Shown here piece by piece: positions 14,383 to 16,629 of a stretch of 16,629 nucleotides of DNA. How positions within the stretch are numbered: position 1 is the stretch's first letter; every line of letters begins with the position of its first letter. The notes under the pieces are model-generated. The model was not told the DNA's origin. It did no database searches and saw only the letters and a program-made list of their open reading frames with translations. The stretch is from Chitinophagaceae bacterium (GTDB lineage Bacteria; Bacteroidota; Bacteroidia; Chitinophagales; Chitinophagaceae), in contig JAFMJX010000018.1 in assembly GCA_017853235.1 (NCBI GenBank), positions 1-16,629 on the forward strand. The letters run 5' to 3'. The translations under genes and the position numbers were made by a program.

Positions 14383-16095
14383 CTATTTCTTCGTACTTGT
14401 ACAAAGGTCGCAAATTTTACAGGGCTGGGGGCTGTTTTCACCAAAATATTTTGCCAAAAATGTACTGCGGCATTCTAAATCCTGTCCTAAAATATACCTG
14501 CCAAATTGTTGTATTCTTTCTTGAAATGCTTTCTTTCTAAGGATATAATTATCTAAATCTAATTTCATAAAAGAAGCGGCAGCTCGGTTCCAATTAAATT
14601 GAACAACAGGTTGATTTTCTTTTTGTTCGTAGGAGAGTAGCCCGTATTCTTGTAGTTTTTTAAGATTGGTTTGCACAAAATAAATATCTCTTTGCAGTAG
14701 GGCTGCAAGAACACTCTCATTAATGTATTGAGGGCTGTCTAAAATGCCGCCATAACTTCGAAGTAAAGTTTGCAGCACAATGCCTAAAATTTGATGTTGA
14801 CTTTCAAAATTTTCTATAGTATAGCGATCTGCTAAAACTTGCACTAAAGAGGGTTTAAAAGAAGCCGAAGAAAAGCTAACATGTCCTTCTTGTTCAATCC
14901 ATTGTAAGGCATTTCGGGCAATCATTTTATCTATTTCAAATCGATTGCAAAAAGTGTCGAAATCAAAAACGAATTGTTGTTTTTCACCCATGCCAATAGG
15001 TAATTGCACATAATCTACTAAATGTTGAAATACTTGTTTGATGATGTCAATAGGTGGAAATTTTTTTTCTTGTACCGATATCCAATAATCCCAATCATTA
15101 GGTTGGTATAGTAAAATTGCTTCAGCCTTTTTTCCATCACGTCCTGCTCGGCCTGCTTCCTGATAATATTGTTCAATACTTCCAGGTATTTCATAATGTA
15201 TCACTGCTCTTACGCCCGATTTGTTGATGCCCATTCCAAAAGCACTTGTACTCACTACTATTTGAATCTCATCTTGCATCCACATATGTTGTGTTTGCTT
15301 TCTTTTTTCAAGGGTTAATCCTGCATGATATTCATCCACCTTATATTGATAGGCTTTAAGTAATTGTGTGAGTTGACTTACATTATTTCGAGTATTGCAA
15401 TAAATAATTACCGATCCATTGACTTGATTGAGTATGTTGCGAAGCGTATGTAATTTTACTGCTACCTTTTGGATACTATATTTTAATTGCGGACGTAAAA
15501 AACGATCTGTAATTATTCGAGGTTGTTGTAGAGCAAGTTGTTTGATCATATCCGTTTGAACAATGGGAACAGCAGATGCAGTCATGGCTAAAATGGGTAT
15601 GGACGGAAAGAGTTTTTTTAAAATACTAAGTTTTCTATAGGAAGGCCTGAAGTCATATCCCCATTGTGAAATACAATGTGCTTCATCAATAGCAAATAAA
15701 GAAACTTTTATTTTTTTTAAAAATTCTTGAAAACTATTTTGTGACAATTTTTCGGGGGAACAATAAATAAAGGAATATTTTCCTTCAATGGCATCTTGCA
15801 TGATGATGGATTCCTCCTCACTATTTAATTGTCCACCTAATTGTACGGCTGTGATTTTTTTATGGGTCAAATCCTTTACCTGATCCTGCATTAAGGCTAT
15901 GAGGGGACTAATAATGACACATATTCCTTGTTGGTATAATGTGGGAATTTGAAAGCATAGAGATTTTCCTGCACCAGTTGGCAATAAGGTAAGGACATCT
16001 TGACCAGCTAATACTGCATCTATGACAGCCAATTGTTGTGGCCTAAAGGAATCATAGCCCCAATACGTTTTTAATATGTCAGATACGGTTTTCAA
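14383..16095 (-). CDS. recQ: RecQ-family ATP-dependent DNA helicase
   Basis: A superfamily 2, 3'-to-5' DNA helicase acting in recombination repair and replication-fork rescue. The 570 residues begin with F-R-P-Q-Q (motif 0, 17-21), then Walker A L-P-T-G-A-G-K-S (38-45), D-E-A-H (137-140) with the RecQ aromatic loop C-I-S-Q-W-G-Y-D-F-R-P-S-Y, and motif VI Q-E-A-G-R-A-G-R-D-G (312-321). Four Cys with the RecQ zinc spacing (C542-x16-C559-x2-C562-x2-C565) lie at the very C-terminus; in E. coli RecQ they come directly after the helicase core. A helical region of about 200 residues intervenes here, and there is no HRDC domain. Relatives of this layout that I recall run to about 630 residues, so the tail may be short. 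The start is a TTG, in frame with and six bases after the ATPase stop. Confidence 0.93.
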   Translation of the reverse strand: MKTVSDILKTYWGYDSFRPQQLAVIDAVLAGQDVLTLLPTGAGKSLCFQIPTLYQQGICVIISPLIALMQDQVKDLTHKKITAVQLGGQLNSEEESIIMQDAIEGKYSFIYCSPEKLSQNSFQEFLKKIKVSLFAIDEAHCISQWGYDFRPSYRKLSILKKLFPSIPILAMTASAVPIVQTDMIKQLALQQPRIITDRFLRPQLKYSIQKVAVKLHTLRNILNQVNGSVIIYCNTRNNVSQLTQLLKAYQYKVDEYHAGLTLEKRKQTQHMWMQDEIQIVVSTSAFGMGINKSGVRAVIHYEIPGSIEQYYQEAGRAGRDGKKAEAILLYQPNDWDYWISVQEKKFPPIDIIKQVFQHLVDYVQLPIGMGEKQQFVFDFDTFCNRFEIDKMIARNALQWIEQEGHVSFSSASFKPSLVQVLADRYTIENFESQHQILGIVLQTLLRSYGGILDSPQYINESVLAALLQRDIYFVQTNLKKLQEYGLLSYEQKENQPVVQFNWNRAAASFMKLDLDNYILRKKAFQERIQQFGRYILGQDLECRSTFLAKYFGENSPQPCKICDLCTSTKK

Positions 16096-16101
16096 AAAAG
16101 G

Positions 16102-16629
16102 TTACTCTAGTTTTTTTCGAAATAACCTTAATGAATTAATAGCTAACACAACATCGCTTAAGGCCATGATTAAAGCGCCGTAGGTAGGCCCCCAAGTGCC
16201 TAATAAACCCAAAGCCGCAACTGGTATTGCTACTATATTATAAGAAAATGCCCAAACTAAATTTTCTTTGATGGTTTCATAGGTACGTCTTCCTAATCCA
16301 AGTGCCATTGGTAAATTTTTTAAACCTTGATTCATTAAAATCACTTGTGCACTTTGAATAGCAATATGGGATGCATTACTTAATGAAATTCCTATTGTTG
16401 CTTTTGCTAATGCAGGAGCATCATTAATTCCATCTCCCACCATGGCGGTAGGGCTTTGTAAGGTGAGTGCTTCTAATTTTGCTAACTTATCGGCAGGACT
16501 TTGTTCACTTATTATTTCTTGTATACCCAAAGCCTTACCCACTTTTTCGCATTTAGTGTGTTGATCTCCGCTTAATAAAATAGTATGGATACCTAAAAGA
16601 TGCAAAGTATGAATCACATTTTTCGCTTC
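16102..16629 (-). CDS. Heavy-metal (probably copper) translocating P-type ATPase, C-terminal part only
   Basis: This is the last 175 residues of a P1B-type ATPase, a membrane pump that exports transition-metal ions. The frame is open to the right edge, so the start, the metal-binding domain, the CPx helix and the D-K-T-G phosphorylation site lie outside. Visible are the end of the P domain with L-L-S-G-D and the hinge G-D-G-I-N-D-A-P-A-L, then the last two membrane helices. The first of these has Y-N followed by A-I-P, as in copper pumps. The second reads M-A-L-S-D-V-V-L-A-I-N-S-L-R-L, with Asp where classical Cu(I) pumps have the second Ser of M-x-x-S-S. Copper is the likely ion, but this rests on recalled relatives. 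The stop is TAA; recQ starts six bases later in the same frame. Confidence 0.92.
   Translation of the reverse strand, partial: EAKNVIHTLHLLGIHTILLSGDQHTKCEKVGKALGIQEIISEQSPADKLAKLEALTLQSPTAMVGDGINDAPALAKATIGISLSNASHIAIQSAQVILMNQGLKNLPMALGLGRRTYETIKENLVWAFSYNIVAIPVAALGLLGTWGPTYGALIMALSDVVLAINSLRLFRKKLE

Noticed and set aside
14337..14540. Plus-strand frame opposite the 3' end of recQ
   Set aside because: It lies opposite the conserved zinc cluster of recQ, and its sequence has no family resemblance.
1..16629. Mobile elements, CRISPR arrays, tRNA/rRNA genes, toxin-antitoxin or defence modules
   Set aside because: Reading both strands showed no transposase, no regularly spaced repeats, no cloverleaf-like segments and no such protein families; nearly all bases are accounted for by housekeeping genes.

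Overview
The window reads as an ordinary housekeeping stretch of a Bacteroidota chromosome, most likely from the Chitinophagales/Chitinophagaceae side of the phylum. The signs are the AT-rich sequence, weak Shine-Dalgarno sites before most genes, TAnnTTTG-type -7 promoter boxes, the ftsX–DUF3098–uppP gene order, the lineage-typical insertions in leucyl-tRNA synthetase, and a secreted S9B dipeptidyl peptidase. The family placement is inference. Both edges cut a gene: greA on the left and a heavy-metal P-type ATPase on the right.

Layout. (1) Positions 1-869, plus strand: the end of greA, a strong intrinsic terminator, and a HIT-family nucleotide hydrolase. (2) 859-1425, minus strand: ruvC, overlapping the HIT gene tail to tail. 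(3) 1473-3230, plus strand: a multi-pass membrane protein of the lysylphosphatidylglycerol-synthase transmembrane type, then a secreted DUF3108 protein. (4) 3257-7456, minus strand: a five-gene run read as ftsX, DUF3098 gene, uppP, UMF1/Atg22-type MFS transporter, metallo-beta-lactamase-fold hydrolase. (5) 7457-7623: a divergent promoter region with two mirror-image TACATTTG boxes. (6) 7624-13587, plus strand: leuS, a DPP IV-like peptidase and ruvB. (7) 13605-16629, minus strand: read as P-type ATPase, recQ, OmpR-family response regulator.

Functional themes. Three genes serve recombination and repair (ruvC, ruvB, recQ), though they lie in separate transcription units and ruvA is not present. 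The minus-strand cluster joins division-site cell-wall control (FtsX) to recycling of the undecaprenyl carrier (UppP). leuS and greA are core translation and transcription genes. The DPP IV-like protein and the DUF3108 protein are predicted to be exported.

I found no mobile element, CRISPR array, tRNA, rRNA, toxin-antitoxin pair or defence island, and nothing that makes a convincing undescribed system. The points worth a second look are small: inverted repeats at gene starts, the in-frame stop/TTG junction between the ATPase and recQ, a RecQ with its zinc cluster at the extreme C-terminus, and a transporter–hydrolase pair following uppP. No gap between genes exceeds about 170 bases.
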